Origin: Flavobacteriales bacterium | GTDB taxonomy: Bacteria > Bacteroidota > Bacteroidia > Flavobacteriales_C > GCA-002722245 | DNA length: 39,489 bases | Assembly (NCBI GenBank): GCA_947444925.1 | Contig: CANFBW010000028.1 | Coordinates: 1-39,489, forward strand | Direction: 5' to 3' | Part shown: positions 14,837 through 24,065 of the stretch, in pieces | Layout of the letters: each line of letters opens with the position of its first letter | Numbering within the stretch: the stretch's first letter is position 1 | Notes under the pieces: generated by a model | What the model was told of the DNA's origin: nothing | The model's database searches: none | Seen by the model: the letters and a program-made list of their open reading frames with translations, nothing else | Position numbers and translations under genes: made by a program

Positions 14837-15766
14837 TTATTGTGCAATGGCCTGACCAATCACTTTAAATTCACCTTCCATGGAACGAGCCCACATGCGG
14901 CCAGATTTGTCAACGCCATAGCGCTGATTGTTTTTTTCAAAAAACCAATCGAAACCCAATTTGTTTGACAGAAGTTTGTAGCCTACAATGGTGGCTCTGC
15001 CCTTCACATCAATAAATATTTGATCAGCAGCATCTACCTTGTAGATCAATGAATCACCAGCGATAATCACCTTGTACACCACGCGTTGAGAGCCGTGAAA
15101 CTCCACCATATTTATTTTTGATTTTTTGTTGCCCATTGTTTTTTTAGCCGTCGCAGCAACCTTATCAGGCGTTTTCACCAATGGCGCATGCAGCGTTTTG
15201 GCCTCCTGCCACCCTTCGGTTAGTGCTGCTTTACGCACCGCAAACAAAGGCGCTTGGGTAACACTGTCCTCTTTTGAACTCTCTTCTAAGGCCGACACTG
15301 CATCTTGAAGCGAAGCGCCCATTTTGTACAAAACAAATCCTGCATTTTTATCGGCATCTAAATTTTCTTCGTCACTCGCCACTCCACCTTGCAATTTATG
15401 CTTCGCAAGGTGATGACTGATTTCTCTTGCCAAAATACTAATGCCAGTCCAATTGGTATCATTTAGCGCTTGCTTTTGTAATTTTTCAATGAAATCAGGA
15501 TTGTAGGCAAGCAGTCTTTCATTATTGGCAATGTAAGCCTTGGCCTTTTCAACATCGCCTGGAACAAAGGTAAAGTTAGGCATCAACTCCGATTCACGCA
15601 CTACATTGAGCACCGTTTTATAGGCAACAATGTCTTGCGACAAAGTGCTGTCTTGTTCCCCAGTCGATGCAGAAACAACTGTATTTTCGCTAGCGACAGC
15701 ATCGTCATTGGCGCAAGAAAAAAGCGTCAAAGAAAACGCTGCAAAATAGAGAATAGGTTTTACCAT
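14837..15766 (-). CDS. Lipoprotein with degenerate M48-like metallopeptidase motif
   Basis: A 309-residue predicted lipoprotein, whose signal ends LTLFSC with Cys18. Residues about 85-155 resemble the M48-type metallopeptidase core found in Bacteroidota lipoproteins: a helix ISILAREISHHLAKH at 109-123, where HExxH would be expected, then ENLDADKNAGFVLYKMGAS, matching the usual ELEADKFAGF segment. Here the first zinc His is Arg114, and the third-ligand Glu position is Asn135; Glu115 and His118 remain. Proteolysis is therefore doubtful. The C-terminal 100 residues form an unrecognised beta-rich domain with Tyr- and Lys-rich strands. ATG 15766 is used because the ORF extending to 15880 lacks a sensible N-terminus and overlaps the divergent yqgE. 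The small lipoprotein gene follows after 23 nt. Confidence 0.7.
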   Translation of the reverse strand: MVKPILYFAAFSLTLFSCANDDAVASENTVVSASTGEQDSTLSQDIVAYKTVLNVVRESELMPNFTFVPGDVEKAKAYIANNERLLAYNPDFIEKLQKQALNDTNWTGISILAREISHHLAKHKLQGGVASDEENLDADKNAGFVLYKMGASLQDAVSALEESSKEDSVTQAPLFAVRKAALTEGWQEAKTLHAPLVKTPDKVAATAKKTMGNKKSKINMVEFHGSQRVVYKVIIAGDSLIYKVDAADQIFIDVKGRATIVGYKLLSNKLGFDWFFEKNNQRYGVDKSGRMWARSMEGEFKVIGQAIAQ

Positions 15767-15845
15767 ATAACCTATAAAAATATGTAATTCCATCAAAAAG
15801 AAAAAACATTGTAAAAACTGTAGTATATTCATTCTCTGAATTGTT

Positions 15846-16403
15846 ATGAAGCCGTCAAGAATAGAACAAGGAAAAATCATCGTCGCCGAACCATTTTTGC
15901 ACGATCCCTACTTTAAAAGGGCGGTTGTTCTTTTTGTGGAACACTCCAAACAAGGCACCATGGGCTTCGTGATTAATGCACCGTCCAACATTAAAGTGTG
16001 CGATGCCATTCAAGATTTTCCAAAGGTTGATTTACCTGTTTTTGTGGGCGGCCCAGTTGATTCTGACATTATTTTTTATGTTCACAACTTAGAAAAACAA
16101 ATACCCAACAGCACCAAAATACGAAGTGGCATTTTTTGGGGTGGTGATTTCGCGGCAGTGCAACAACTGGCAAGAGAAAACAAGCTCAACAACGACAACA
16201 TTCGATTTTACATGGGCTATGCAGGTTGGGGGCCTGCACAAATTCGTGATGAAATGAAAAAACAATCGTGGTTTTGCTACTCCTGCAAGAAAGATTATGT
16301 ATTTCACAAAGCACCGCGCCGACTGTGGGGCCAAATATTGAAAGACAACAATTCTCCATTTTCGGTTTTGAGTAACTTCTCCGACACTCCTTCGTTGAAT
16401 TGA
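15846..16403 (+). CDS. YqgE/AlgH family protein
   Basis: A 185-residue cytosolic protein of the YqgE/AlgH family. Conserved features are GKIIVAEPFLHDPYFKRAVV near the N-terminus, EHSKQGTMGFVIN, FVGGPVDSD, and GYAGWGPAQIRDEMKKQSW. Members are widespread, have a solved fold and are linked loosely to transcription or alginate regulation in Pseudomonas, but no biochemical activity is established. Length and ends are normal. It is divergent from the M48-like gene (79-nt gap, where I see no good TAnnTTTG element on either strand) and precedes the PKD adhesin by 58 nt, so it might be read through into that gene. Confidence 0.93.
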   Translation: MKPSRIEQGKIIVAEPFLHDPYFKRAVVLFVEHSKQGTMGFVINAPSNIKVCDAIQDFPKVDLPVFVGGPVDSDIIFYVHNLEKQIPNSTKIRSGIFWGGDFAAVQQLARENKLNNDNIRFYMGYAGWGPAQIRDEMKKQSWFCYSCKKDYVFHKAPRRLWGQILKDNNSPFSVLSNFSDTPSLN

Positions 16404-16461
16404 TCTATACATAAATCAACTAGAAAGCAGAGCTTTCCAATGGTTTTTGTGCAGCAATAAA

Positions 16462-19400
16462 ATGACTTTTAAAAAGCCATATCTATTTCTTTTTTTCGCA
16501 CTGAACATCAGTGTGTTAACACTATTTTCACAACCCACCTGTGATTTTAGTGCCGACAAATCAAAGGGTTGCGCTCCCGTTTTAGTAAAGTTCACCAACC
16601 TTTCAAGCGCAAATGCAACGAGCTATTCGTGGAGCTTTGGCAACGCCGGAACCTCCACTGCAAAAAACCCCTCTTTTCTTTTTGCAAGTCCTGGCATTTA
16701 CAACGTAACACTAACCGCTACCAACAATCAAGGCAGCGCTAGCAAGAGTTTCATCGTGCCAATATACGCAGCGCCCAATGTTGATTTTGCAGCCAACAAA
16801 ACCGATATTTGCGGCTTTACGCCCATTACCTTCAGCGATCTATCGACACCGCAATCGGCCAACATCAACAAGTGGTTGTGGAGCTTTGGCGATGGTCTTT
16901 TCTCCAATGAGCAACACCCTGTTCATCAATATGCAAAAGAGGGAAAGTTCAGTGTTTACTTGCAAATTGAAGATGACAATCAATGCGCCAATACCTACAC
17001 CCTACAAGACCTTATTACGATCAACCAACCTGCAGCGCGTTTTGACGCAGACACTTTCGTATGTGCGCTCCCTGCTGCGCTTCAATTCAACAATCGATCA
17101 ACAGGAACAAAGCTGAGCTACAAATGGAATTTTGGGGACGGCGGCACCTCCACCAGCGAATCACCCAAACGCTATTACAACAATTACGATACTGTACAGG
17201 TATCTTTAGTGGTGCAAAGTGAGGGCTCAACATGCATTGACTCAATTAGCAAAACATTGCGCATCACCAACTACAAAACCGATTTTGACTACACGGTGCA
17301 GTGCAACGGACAAAAAGACTTCAACATTGATTTCACTAATAAAGCCATGCCCAGTGCGGCATCCAATATTTGGGATTTTGGCGATGGCGACACTGCAATG
17401 AGCATCAACCCTACCCACAAATTCGCTACCAAGGGCAACTACAACATTCGACTCATTAGCCGATACAACAACACGTGTATTGACACCGTAATTCAAAATT
17501 ACACCAGCCCCAATGCACAATTCAGCTACCCTGACCTTGCCTGCAAAGCGCCCTTTACCGTCAATTTCATCAACCAAAGTTCGGGCAGTCAATTGACACA
17601 CCATTGGTCTTTCTCCAATGGACAAAATTCAACGCAAACCAATCCTGTACAAACTTTTGTGGTGCCTCCAGCAAAAGCCAATGTAATATTAACAGAGAGC
17701 AATCCATGGGGCTGCAGTCACAGCGACACCACCGACATCTACTTTCCAGTTCCCGTCGCTGGCATCCGCATCGATACACCAAGCAGCGGCTGTGCGCCCC
17801 TGGGCGTAACATTCAAAGACGAAAGCACCTCTTACGGCTCACCCATTGTCAAGTGGAATTGGAATTTCAGCGATCCTTCGTCGGGTGCACTCAACACCTC
17901 ATCGATTCAAAACCCTGCGCACAATTTTCTCAACACGGGCCAGTACAACATTAGCTTAACGGTTGAAAATGCTAAAGGCTGCACCCACACGAAAACTTTG
18001 ATAAAAGCGGTGCGCATTGGTGAAAAACCCAGCTCTGCGAACTTTAGTACAGATGCCGACAGTGTGTGCTTTCATTCCACCCATCAGTACAACGATTTAA
18101 CGACATACAGCCATCCTTCTACCAAGTCGAATTACTGGTGCTGGGCAATGTATCAAAATGGCAATAACTTACTCGACGGCAGCGGCCATTTGCCAGAAAG
18201 CTGTCCCGACTCTGGCTTTTACCGCAGCTACAGCGATTGGGTTGCCATACCCAACCCTTCTCACAATTACGAAAAATGGAACAGACATACCAACACCTAC
18301 AAGAACGACACCCTTTGGGCGCATAGCGCGCAGCCAGTAAGCGGTGCTTTTTACGTGCACATGATCGTAGGCAACAACGGCTGTTATGCCGAAGTAAAAA
18401 AACCAGTATTTGTCAAAGGAAACATGGCCATGCCCAACTACATCTTTCCCAGCGGCGAAGTGAGTTTAGGTGCTTGCAAACCTCCCTTCACCATTGGCCT
18501 ATACAACGGTTCGTACGATTGGAACAAGCTCAATTATTTTAATGTAACCAAAGTAGGAACCAACGACACCATTGCCAAAATAAAAAGCAAAGACACCACC
18601 TATGTCACCATTACACATTCGGGCATCTACGACATCAACATAAGTACCACAAACAGTGCCGAAGGCTGCACCGACAATACAAAGCGCATCATTAGGGTTG
18701 ATTCCATTATACCTCAAAAAAGTGTTCCAGCATCGGTTTGCGCAGGCGTGAAAGCAGAAATGATCAACTTCACCAAAAGCACCCTGGGCTACATGAACAA
18801 TTACATGTGGGACTATGGAGATTTAACCACACTGGGAGGGCCTGGCGCAGACAGCACTAACAAAATTTACCCTGATACTGGCCGCTACGTTCTCACTATT
18901 TCAGCTACTGCACAAGTGCCATACAACTACATTAGCACCTCAGTGACTACTTTTAAAAGTTGTGAAACATCGCAACGCGACACCATTTATGTGCAAGGCC
19001 TCAAAGCAAAATTTGGAAGCACAAAAAACGATTTCTGTGTTGGTGATTTAGTGCCTTTTCTTGACTCTACAAATAGTACTTCTGCAATCACAAATAGACT
19101 GTGGCGCTTTGGTGACAAAAGCACTGCCAGCGCTAAACAAAGCAGTCACCTTTACAAAACTCCCGGCACCTACGATGTGCAACTGTTGCTTCAAAACAGC
19201 TACGGCTGCAAAGACTCTATATTGAAGAGCAATTACATCAGCATTAGTAAACCCAACGCGAATTTCAGCAGCACTAAAAACATCGGTTGTATTGGCGAAA
19301 GTGTAAAATTTATCAATCAATCTTCGCCCACTGGTGCACTGACGTACAAATGGAAATTTGGCCTAGGCGACAGCTCTACGCTCAGTAATCCTTCCATAAT

Positions 19401-21027
19401 TTTCAACACGGCAGGACTGCACGACGTAACGCTATACACCTTTAACAATAAAGGATGCAGCGACACCATCGTCAAAAAAAAGGAAATAGATATCGCTAAT
19501 TTACCTATTGTAAATTTTAGTGCCGATGCACTCAGCGCCAACTGCTCTCCCTTTTTAGTGTCCTTTTCCGACTCTTCAAAAAGTGACATACAATCGTGGG
19601 AGTGGGACTTTGGCGATGGCAATACCAGCAATGAAAAAAATGCCATCAACAACTTTACACATCCCGGAAAATTCGATGTTTCTCTGCGTGTGCGCAATGG
19701 CAACGGCTGCTACAACACCGACAGCAAAGCAAAATACATAGCTGTAAAAGGACCTTACGGTGAATTTGCGCTCAGCACCGATTCGGGTTGCGTGCCGCTT
19801 AATGTGCGCTTTGATCAAAACTTTTCTGGTACCAATTTTTATGTTTGGTACTTTGGAGATGGCAGCATTCAGAATTACAATTTCGCCCTCAAAAAAGATT
19901 CAGTTTACCACAACTTCGCGAAGCGCGGACTGTTCGCTTCCTTTGTTGAATTAATTGATTCAAACAATTGCTCTAGCAAACTGATCGCACAAAATATTCA
20001 TGCAGAAAAAGTAGAAAGCGATTTCAGTATTAGCGATTCTTTGCTTTGCCATGTAGGCAATGAGCAGTTCATCAATACTACCAAAAGTGCATTTACGTTG
20101 ACCCATCATTGGACTTTTGGAGACGATAATTTCAGTAACAATGAAAGTCAGCTGCACGCATACACCAAACAAGGAAAGTACAACATCACGCTTGTGAGCA
20201 ACAGCAGCATAGGTTGCAGCAACAGCATTACAAAAAAAATAAAAATATACAAGGCCCCATTCTTAAAAATAGACACCCTCAACAAATCCTTTTGTGTGCC
20301 CTTTGCGCTACAACTCAAAGCCATCAACATTGATCCATCAGTGCATATTGACAAACTCTATTGGCAGCACAACAACAGCAAAAAGGACTCCACCTTTGCT
20401 GCTTTTGCAATCAATTCTGCTGGACCACAAAATTTTCACTTGATGGTCAACTATGGCGAAACTCTCTGCAACATCGACTCCCTGATTGCATTGCAAACCT
20501 ATGATGCTCCACGCGCAAACTTCAACATCACACCTGAACACCCTTCGGTAAACAGCGCCGTTTATTTCGACGATCAATCAGACAACAGCACGGCATGGTA
20601 TTGGAAAATTGGCGACGGAAGCAGCTCTGACAAGTCCCACCCTGTTGTCAACTATGACAAGAATGGCGAATACAACGTAACTCTATATGCCTCGAATGCT
20701 GGAAATTGCGTGGATTCCATCAGCAAATCCTTAACCATCTCCACAGAAAATTTCGTGAAAGTAGTTTCGGGATTTACGCCCAATGGAGACGGCATCAACG
20801 ATGTGGTTAAAATTTTGAATGCAGGAGAAATGAAGTTGGTCGACTTTAGCATTTACAACAGATGGGGACAAATGATTTTTCAAACATCCGACTTGCAACA
20901 ATTTTGGGATGGCACCTACAACGGCAGTTTGCAAAGTGAAAGCACTTTTGTTTATTACGTGAAAGCCATCAATAAAAAAACAGGTATGGAAATTTCACAA
21001 AAAGGAAACATAACATTGATCAAATGA
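16462..21027 (+). CDS. Large PKD-repeat surface adhesin with type B T9SS sorting domain
   Basis: This 1521-residue protein starts with a signal peptide (about 1-24, ending LTLFSQ). Most of its length is a string of PKD-type beta-sandwich repeats, each with a WxFGDG-like core and a following GxYxVxL strand. I count about 13 clear copies (for example WLWSFGDG, WEWDFGDG, WYFGDG) and two or three divergent ones, with a Cys-rich non-canonical insert at 18040-18420. The last 80 residues (GFTPNGDGINDVVKI, then IYNRWGQMIF and WDGTYNG) are the gliding-motility-associated C-terminal domain (type B sorting signal), which directs export through the type IX system. ATG 16462 is preferred to an in-frame TTG at 16447. 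PorP/SprF and OmpA genes follow. Binding partner unknown; SprB-like roles in adhesion or gliding are possible. Confidence 0.92.
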   Translation: MTFKKPYLFLFFALNISVLTLFSQPTCDFSADKSKGCAPVLVKFTNLSSANATSYSWSFGNAGTSTAKNPSFLFASPGIYNVTLTATNNQGSASKSFIVPIYAAPNVDFAANKTDICGFTPITFSDLSTPQSANINKWLWSFGDGLFSNEQHPVHQYAKEGKFSVYLQIEDDNQCANTYTLQDLITINQPAARFDADTFVCALPAALQFNNRSTGTKLSYKWNFGDGGTSTSESPKRYYNNYDTVQVSLVVQSEGSTCIDSISKTLRITNYKTDFDYTVQCNGQKDFNIDFTNKAMPSAASNIWDFGDGDTAMSINPTHKFATKGNYNIRLISRYNNTCIDTVIQNYTSPNAQFSYPDLACKAPFTVNFINQSSGSQLTHHWSFSNGQNSTQTNPVQTFVVPPAKANVILTESNPWGCSHSDTTDIYFPVPVAGIRIDTPSSGCAPLGVTFKDESTSYGSPIVKWNWNFSDPSSGALNTSSIQNPAHNFLNTGQYNISLTVENAKGCTHTKTLIKAVRIGEKPSSANFSTDADSVCFHSTHQYNDLTTYSHPSTKSNYWCWAMYQNGNNLLDGSGHLPESCPDSGFYRSYSDWVAIPNPSHNYEKWNRHTNTYKNDTLWAHSAQPVSGAFYVHMIVGNNGCYAEVKKPVFVKGNMAMPNYIFPSGEVSLGACKPPFTIGLYNGSYDWNKLNYFNVTKVGTNDTIAKIKSKDTTYVTITHSGIYDINISTTNSAEGCTDNTKRIIRVDSIIPQKSVPASVCAGVKAEMINFTKSTLGYMNNYMWDYGDLTTLGGPGADSTNKIYPDTGRYVLTISATAQVPYNYISTSVTTFKSCETSQRDTIYVQGLKAKFGSTKNDFCVGDLVPFLDSTNSTSAITNRLWRFGDKSTASAKQSSHLYKTPGTYDVQLLLQNSYGCKDSILKSNYISISKPNANFSSTKNIGCIGESVKFINQSSPTGALTYKWKFGLGDSSTLSNPSIIFNTAGLHDVTLYTFNNKGCSDTIVKKKEIDIANLPIVNFSADALSANCSPFLVSFSDSSKSDIQSWEWDFGDGNTSNEKNAINNFTHPGKFDVSLRVRNGNGCYNTDSKAKYIAVKGPYGEFALSTDSGCVPLNVRFDQNFSGTNFYVWYFGDGSIQNYNFALKKDSVYHNFAKRGLFASFVELIDSNNCSSKLIAQNIHAEKVESDFSISDSLLCHVGNEQFINTTKSAFTLTHHWTFGDDNFSNNESQLHAYTKQGKYNITLVSNSSIGCSNSITKKIKIYKAPFLKIDTLNKSFCVPFALQLKAINIDPSVHIDKLYWQHNNSKKDSTFAAFAINSAGPQNFHLMVNYGETLCNIDSLIALQTYDAPRANFNITPEHPSVNSAVYFDDQSDNSTAWYWKIGDGSSSDKSHPVVNYDKNGEYNVTLYASNAGNCVDSISKSLTISTENFVKVVSGFTPNGDGINDVVKILNAGEMKLVDFSIYNRWGQMIFQTSDLQQFWDGTYNGSLQSESTFVYYVKAINKKTGMEISQKGNITLIK

Positions 21028-21053
21028 GTGCAAAAATTAAAGTTTTAAGAACG

Positions 21054-21078
21054 AAGCGTGGTGTCCCTGGCCACGCTT
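21054..21078 (+). terminator. Perfect 8-bp hairpin between adhesin and PorP/SprF genes
   Basis: AAGCGTGG (21054-21061) and CCACGCTT (21071-21078) form a perfect stem with a 9-nt loop, followed by a T-rich stretch TGTCTTTC. It begins 26 nt after the adhesin stop codon. It looks like an intrinsic terminator or attenuator that would lower expression of the downstream genes relative to the adhesin. Its location also supports ATG 21093, rather than 21024, as the start of the next gene. Confidence 0.6.
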
Positions 21079-21092
21079 TGTCTTTCACTTTA

Positions 21093-22112
21093 ATGGCGCT
21101 ATGCAAACAGCAACTATTGCTGCTGCTGATGACCGCATCAGCATTTGGCCAAGACCTTCATTTTTCTCAGTTCAGCACTGCTCCATTGAGCTTAAATCCC
21201 GCACTTACAGGTGACTTCAACGGCGAGTTTCGCGTAGGTTATCTGTACCGAAATCAATGGAATTCGGTGGCATCGCCCTTTTTGTCGTCATCGCTTTTCG
21301 GCGACAAAAAAATTTTACAAGACAAATTGAACGGTGACTATATGGGAGGTGGTATCGCCATGCTTTCTGACAATACGGGGGCTGGCGCCTTAACCATGAT
21401 GCACTTCTCTGTTAACGCCGCATACCACCATTTTCTCAATAAAGCACAAACGCAAAAAATTTCAGGAGGCATTCAAATTGCAGCCTTTCAAAAATCAATC
21501 AATCCTAATTTGTTGGTATTTGAAAATCAGTTCAACTATGCCGATGCCAATTTTAGCGGACCAACAAATGGCGAAAACTTAAACGCAAGCACGATCGTGC
21601 GCCCCGACGTGCAACTGGGCGCCACCTACTGGTACAGCACTCAAAAATATTACATCACCAGTGGTTTGTCGGTTGCCCATCTCAACATGCCCAATCAGTC
21701 GTTCACTGGCGCACGAGAACTATTGGCGCCCAAGTTTATTGCGCATGCTGAGGGACAATACTTCATTTCGAAAAAGCTGAGCTTAGCGCCATCAATAATG
21801 ATTTTATATCAAAATAAAGCTGCACAAATGAACATTGGCGCCATGATCAATCGTGGCTTCGGCAAAACTTTTAAAGAAAACATTTACCTCAAAGCTGGCA
21901 TCTGGTATCGCCTTGGTGATGCTGTTAATTTTTTAGTTGGTATGAACCACAACAACTGGCAATTGAATTTTAGCTACGACCTCAACGCTTCTCGTTTGTA
22001 TGTTGCCAGCAACTACACCGGCGCTCTTGAATTGTCAATCGTATACACGCACAATCTGTTCAACACCCAAAAAAGCAAAATCAACATTGTCCCTTGCAAC
22101 CGTCACTTTTAA
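21093..22112 (+). CDS. PorP/SprF family type IX secretion outer-membrane protein
   Basis: A 339-residue outer-membrane barrel of the PorP/SprF family. After a signal peptide starting MALCKQQLLLLL it has the family hallmark QDLHFSQFSTAPLSLNPALTG, then repeated amphipathic strands (YLYRNQWNSV, GGIQIAAF, LGATYWYSTQKYYITSGLSVAH). SprF-like proteins are encoded next to type B sorting-domain adhesins and are required for their surface localisation in Flavobacterium, so this one probably serves the adhesin just upstream. An ATG at 21024 overlaps the adhesin stop as ATGA and would add 23 residues, but that region encodes the hairpin at 21054-21078 and precedes a better signal peptide, so 21093 is chosen. 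Its stop directly abuts the next ATG. Confidence 0.9.
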   Translation: MALCKQQLLLLLMTASAFGQDLHFSQFSTAPLSLNPALTGDFNGEFRVGYLYRNQWNSVASPFLSSSLFGDKKILQDKLNGDYMGGGIAMLSDNTGAGALTMMHFSVNAAYHHFLNKAQTQKISGGIQIAAFQKSINPNLLVFENQFNYADANFSGPTNGENLNASTIVRPDVQLGATYWYSTQKYYITSGLSVAHLNMPNQSFTGARELLAPKFIAHAEGQYFISKKLSLAPSIMILYQNKAAQMNIGAMINRGFGKTFKENIYLKAGIWYRLGDAVNFLVGMNHNNWQLNFSYDLNASRLYVASNYTGALELSIVYTHNLFNTQKSKINIVPCNRHF

Positions 22113-24065
22113 ATGAGAAAAATAATATGCACATATTGTTTCTTAGTCCTGCTAGCTGCCAATCAATTGTTGGCGCAGCACAAAAGCACTTTGGTTAAAA
22201 TCGCCGAAATCGCCTATAGCGATGGCAATTTCTACCATTCGATTGATTTGTACAATGAGGAATTGAAAAAAAATAAAAGCAATGCCTATGCCTTGCAACA
22301 ACTTGGACTTTGCTACCAAAAAATTGGCGATTTTACAGCAGCAAATACTTGCTTTAAAAAATTGTACGCAAGCAATGACAAAGATTGTCCGCTTGCAGAA
22401 TACTATCTGGCAATGTCGCAAAAAACCCTTGGCGAATACGCTGTCGCAAAAGAACATTTTGACAATGTGAAGAAAACATACAAAGGCAACAACCAATCGT
22501 ATTATACAGCAAAGGCCAAAGACGAAAGTAAAATTTGCACCATCGCCCTAAGCGCAACCGAAAGAGCAAATGTGTTCATCAATTTGCTCCCCCCCTCCGT
22601 GAACAAACGCTACAGCGAACTGTCGCCCACTGTGTTCAACAATATGCTGGTGTTTTCAGCGCTATCTTCCGACACCTTGTTGTCTATAGATGAAGAAGCA
22701 CCAACACCAAAAAGTAAATTTTACTATATTGAATTGAACGACAGTTCTGCCTCGCCAAAATTATTTTTGCCTCAGTTTTTCAACGAATACAAACATGATT
22801 TGGTAGACATTGACTTTTCTACCGACGCGCAACGCATGTATTTTACCTTGTGTCAAAAAAATAGCGATGGCAAAGAAATTGCGCAAATTTACGGCAGTGC
22901 GAAAGAGGGCGTGAACTGGGGAAAAGCAGTAAAAATGGGAGATTTAATAAACGATCCTTCGGGACTCTACACTGCCATTCATCCCGCCTTGGGATGGGAC
23001 AGCAAGAGCAAACAAGACATTTTGTACTTCAGCTCCGATCGTCCGGGCGGCAGTGGCGCCCTGGATCTATGGTACGCCGAAATTGATGCGCAATTCAGCG
23101 TTGATGGAGTATACAATATGGGCCGAAAATTCAACAGCGTTGAAAATGAAATCACGCCCTTCATCGACAGCCAAACTGGTCATTTGTATTTTTCATCCAA
23201 TGGACTCGACGGCCTTGGCGGTTACGACATATTTATCGCATCAGACAAAGGGAAAAACTTCGACAAACCCAAAAACATGGGCAAACCTTACAACAGTTCT
23301 TACGACGATTTTTACTTCAGACATTCGGCTAAACAAAACGGATATTTTGTTTCCAATCGCATCAACGTTCAAAAATCAAATTGCTGCGACGATATATTTT
23401 CATTTCGAAAAGAAGACAAAAAGCACTTCAACTTCAGTGCAATAAAAAAAGTAAACGACAGCACCGAGCAAAACATCAACGGCGTTTCCTTTGTGTTTTT
23501 TCATGACAAAGACACGGTGATGGCGCAGTACGGAAAAACTTACAGCTTGCCCACCACCGACAGCATCACAGTGCTTGCATTGAAAAATGGCTACATTCAA
23601 AACTACCGCAGTATTGCCCTGCGTTCGCTCAAAAATGACACCTCACTATTGGTGATGAAGATGGAAGAAATTAAACTAAATCAAGAATACCGTCTCAACA
23701 ACATTTTTTTTGATTACGACAAAGCGACGCTCACTTCCGCCTGCATTGGCGAACTAGAGCGCTTGCGAAATTTCATATCAGAAAACCCCGATGTTTTGAT
23801 TGAAATCGCTGCTCACTCCGACAACAAAGGTGCTGCCGACTACAACCTCAAGCTTTCGCAAGCGCGCGCAAAAAGTGTAGTCGATTACCTCGTGCAAAAA
23901 GGAATTCCGCAAGAACAATTGGTGGCAAAAGGTTATGGTATGACCGTGCCAATAGCCTTTAATACAACACCCACCGGCGAAGACAATCCTGAAGGACGAC
24001 AACTCAACCGACGCATTGTGTTTAAAATAATTGGTCCATTCAAAACAGAACAAGATGAAAAATAA
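22113..24065 (+). CDS. TPR/PD40/OmpA-domain protein (PorE-like)
   Basis: A 650-residue exported protein. A signal peptide (about 1-21, ending NQLLAQ) is followed by TPR-like helices at about 25-135 (NFYHSIDLYNEELKK, ALQQLGLCYQKIGDF), then a PD40/WD40-like propeller region at about 160-430 with the repeats YFSSDRPGGSGALDLWYAE and YFSSNGLDGLGGYDIFIA, a carboxypeptidase-regulatory-like stretch at about 440-530, and a C-terminal OmpA domain at about 535-640. The OmpA domain has the peptidoglycan-binding GRQLNRRIVF signature. This domain order matches PorE of the type IX system. It likely anchors the PorP/SprF partner to the cell wall. It starts immediately after the stop of that gene and overlaps the following gene by 11 nt. 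Confidence 0.92.
   Translation: MRKIICTYCFLVLLAANQLLAQHKSTLVKIAEIAYSDGNFYHSIDLYNEELKKNKSNAYALQQLGLCYQKIGDFTAANTCFKKLYASNDKDCPLAEYYLAMSQKTLGEYAVAKEHFDNVKKTYKGNNQSYYTAKAKDESKICTIALSATERANVFINLLPPSVNKRYSELSPTVFNNMLVFSALSSDTLLSIDEEAPTPKSKFYYIELNDSSASPKLFLPQFFNEYKHDLVDIDFSTDAQRMYFTLCQKNSDGKEIAQIYGSAKEGVNWGKAVKMGDLINDPSGLYTAIHPALGWDSKSKQDILYFSSDRPGGSGALDLWYAEIDAQFSVDGVYNMGRKFNSVENEITPFIDSQTGHLYFSSNGLDGLGGYDIFIASDKGKNFDKPKNMGKPYNSSYDDFYFRHSAKQNGYFVSNRINVQKSNCCDDIFSFRKEDKKHFNFSAIKKVNDSTEQNINGVSFVFFHDKDTVMAQYGKTYSLPTTDSITVLALKNGYIQNYRSIALRSLKNDTSLLVMKMEEIKLNQEYRLNNIFFDYDKATLTSACIGELERLRNFISENPDVLIEIAAHSDNKGAADYNLKLSQARAKSVVDYLVQKGIPQEQLVAKGYGMTVPIAFNTTPTGEDNPEGRQLNRRIVFKIIGPFKTEQDEK

Noticed and set aside
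15767-15880. N-terminal extension of the M48-like lipoprotein to 15880
   Set aside because: It would overlap the divergent yqgE start and bury a good lipoprotein signal peptide that begins at 15766.
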